Shown here piece after piece: positions 32,065 through 33,634 of a stretch of DNA of 33,634 nt. The notes under the pieces were generated by a model. It had not been told where the DNA came from. It worked only from the letters and a program-made list of their open reading frames with translations, and did not search any database. Made by a program: the position numbers and the translations under genes. This stretch comes from Candidatus Azambacteria bacterium (GTDB taxonomy: Bacteria; Patescibacteriota; Minisyncoccia; GWC2-36-17; WO2-46-25). The stretch covers positions 1-33,634 of the forward strand of contig JACQDT010000024.1 in assembly GCA_016200965.1 (NCBI GenBank), written 5' to 3'. Within the stretch, counting starts at the first letter, position 1; each line of letters opens with the position of its first letter.

Positions 32065-33634
32065 GGGTGTTTATGGGATAGCAAGAGCAATCGTTTTATA
32101 TAAATATTCTCTTTAGCGTCGAAATCGCTAAATTGTTTTGGGAGCTTGTTTTGTTTGATGAGCCAGGGCAGTAAGAATTCCGTATTGCGTTGCTTGGTTT
32201 TAATGTGCCTAAGCCATCTGAGTGTTTTTCGAAGAATTCGTCCATCTAAGAGCGCCTCGGAGATGCTGAGCTTGCGTAGAAAAAGCTTCGCTTGAGTTGC
32301 TTGCTTTCGGGGTCCCTCAAGGAGAACCCTTCCCTGAACGTAATAGGCGTAGAATAGTTCCTTCCTCTTCTCGTATATGATTTCTTTCGGCAATCCCGAG
32401 GCAAGCGTGTATATGAAGTATTCGTGCATAAGTCGTGTTACGCGTTCAATATACGGCCCCATGAAATTAACCGCCGAAATACTTGTTTGATGCGGTGCAT
32501 GAAAAAAACTGGTAGCGTCAGCATCAAGCACGCCACCGCTTGTAAATGCTTGCACAAAACAATTATATTTAGTTAATTGGTTTGTTTCTTTTGGAAGAAG
32601 TGGTAGCGCCCGTCCTGTGGCAAGACTCCACAAACTAAGCTTCCTATCTCTCGGATTATTGCAATTACTTTCTTTCTCACGCGCATACGCTTTGAGTTCT
32701 CGCCGCGAGAAGATTGTTGAATCGCCGAATTTTATACCGCGACACGCTATAGAACGATATGCTTCCATGAAGATAAGAGGATTAGGGGACTTAAGAAGGG
32801 AAATGGTTTTAGCGGCAGTCAGCGTATTGAAATATAACGACCGAAGCGCGCGAAATTGAGCAGATGCATACATCGGGCTTCCAAGCGCCTTTACTGTTTC
32901 TCGTTGAAATATCCTAGGGTTTTCTGCAAGTACAGTGATTGGTTGGAACCATCCGTGTTGGGGTCGGCGAATATTCCAGATCGGATAGAGTCGTGTACCA
33001 ATCATGTATACAAGACCATGTTTCATTAGGCCGGCAATTGCTGTTGCAGTTTTTTGACAGTCTTCGCGCCTGATTTTAAGAATCAGGTGTCCCTTGCTAC
33101 CAAATCTGCCAAGTAGCGCTGTTGCTGTGATAAGTTTTCTGGCGAAAAACGTCCATTCGGGAAAGTGGGAGGCATCAAGATTTAATATCCTGATTTCTTT
33201 GCACAAACGTTTACTATTTTTATTTCTACAGAAAGAATCTTCAAACACCCGTTGTTCTAATTGTTCCATCTCACCCGCAATAATTTTAAGTTTAATACGG
33301 GCTTCGTATTTTTGGATGTTTTCATTATCCATTTGGCGACAGAATGTGTGCGCCAGCTTACCGTTTTTAATGATTGGTCGCAATAATTTCACCCCATTTT
33401 TATTTTTCGCTAGCACGGGTATCTGATGCGGAAGCTCAGTACTGAAACCACTTTGTTCTAATACGTTTTTTATTTTTTGAAGAAGAACAGTTGTTTTTCG
33501 CGCTCCGAGTTTAGGAGCGTAAAGTGTTGGCATGTCAACATCTGAGGAACCGTCTCGCATTGCGGTACCGTAGAAAAATGAACACGGTTTCGCATAAAGA
33601 TTTATATGGTTTTTCTTTTGCAGTGAGGTAATCA
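32034..33634 (-). CDS. large nucleotidyltransferase-like protein, 5' end outside window
   Basis: The first in-frame ATG inside the window (33560) would give 508 residues, but the frame is open to the right edge, adding at least 24 more. Across that ATG lies FYGTAMRDGSSDVDM, which fits the G-S-x-x-D-x-D signature of polymerase-beta-type nucleotidyltransferases. So 33560 is not the true start. The following ~450 residues are mostly helical and basic, with SHFPEWTFFARKLITATALL and a later FTSGGVLDADATSFFHAP stretch; I recognise no family. It could transfer nucleotides to RNA, protein or a small molecule. The gene is AT-rich compared with most of the window and overlaps a truncated gene, both signs of acquisition. 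Confidence 0.6.
   Translation of the reverse strand, partial: ITSLQKKNHINLYAKPCSFFYGTAMRDGSSDVDMPTLYAPKLGARKTTVLLQKIKNVLEQSGFSTELPHQIPVLAKNKNGVKLLRPIIKNGKLAHTFCRQMDNENIQKYEARIKLKIIAGEMEQLEQRVFEDSFCRNKNSKRLCKEIRILNLDASHFPEWTFFARKLITATALLGRFGSKGHLILKIRREDCQKTATAIAGLMKHGLVYMIGTRLYPIWNIRRPQHGWFQPITVLAENPRIFQRETVKALGSPMYASAQFRALRSLYFNTLTAAKTISLLKSPNPLIFMEAYRSIACRGIKFGDSTIFSRRELKAYAREKESNCNNPRDRKLSLWSLATGRALPLLPKETNQLTKYNCFVQAFTSGGVLDADATSFFHAPHQTSISAVNFMGPYIERVTRLMHEYFIYTLASGLPKEIIYEKRKELFYAYYVQGRVLLEGPRKQATQAKLFLRKLSISEALLDGRILRKTLRWLRHIKTKQRNTEFLLPWLIKQNKLPKQFSDFDAKENIYIKRLLLLSHKHPQHSMNGADV

Overview
The window looks like a chromosomal segment of a Candidate Phyla Radiation bacterium (Patescibacteria, most likely a Parcubacteria/Paceibacteria lineage). 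This is inferred from the mix of genes and not from a marker-gene comparison. The evidence is a replication-origin cluster with compact genes, a Gram-positive-like conjugation (VirB4/PrgI/VirB6-like) locus full of very long secreted proteins of unknown family, several small overlapping genes, and an almost complete absence of Shine-Dalgarno sequences.

Layout. Positions 1-1600 are accessory DNA: a lipoprotein gene with its own promoter, strong ribosome binding site and terminator, then a PaaX/Cas2-like regulator gene bracketed by two copies of a long perfect palindrome. Positions 1641-16423 (+ strand) hold a type IV secretion-like locus: a thrombospondin-type-3 repeat membrane protein, a 1510-residue exported protein, a VirB6-like multi-spanning protein, a Pro-rich protein, PrgI, a VirB4 ATPase split in two genes, a small membrane protein, an exported three-repeat Ig-like protein, a VirB2-like pilin with a Cys-rich tail, and an anchored beta-propeller-like protein. 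Two inverted-repeat elements fill intergenic gaps of this operon exactly. One carries a GIY-YIG nuclease gene; the other has no gene.

Positions 16440-22300 are the origin region: flippase, yidC, yidD, rnpA and rpmH on the minus strand, divergent from dnaA and dnaN, with DnaA boxes and an AT-rich dnaA-dnaN gap. The 50-codon rpmH gene is present at 19171-19320. Positions 22322-27308 carry a class A penicillin-binding protein, then ruvC, yebC and ruvB (minus strand), with a tiny very acidic protein read the other way from a near-consensus promoter. A structured RNA at about 27510-27684, with its own promoter, fits 6S RNA.

Positions 27698-31841 hold a PilB/GspE ATPase, a cardiolipin synthase-type phospholipase D (minus strand), then plsC and a methyltransferase (plus strand). 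The right end (31900-33634) shows signs of rearrangement: a gene start cut off after 42 codons overlaps the 3' end of a large, unrecognised nucleotidyltransferase-like gene that runs off the window.

How it fits together: the origin cluster supplies replication initiation, RNase P, ribosomal and membrane-insertion functions. The secretion-like locus, PilB, lipid enzymes, flippase and PBP build the envelope and its DNA/protein transport machinery. The best candidates for undescribed biology are the three inverted-repeat-bracketed units, the acidic mini-protein and the terminal nucleotidyltransferase.
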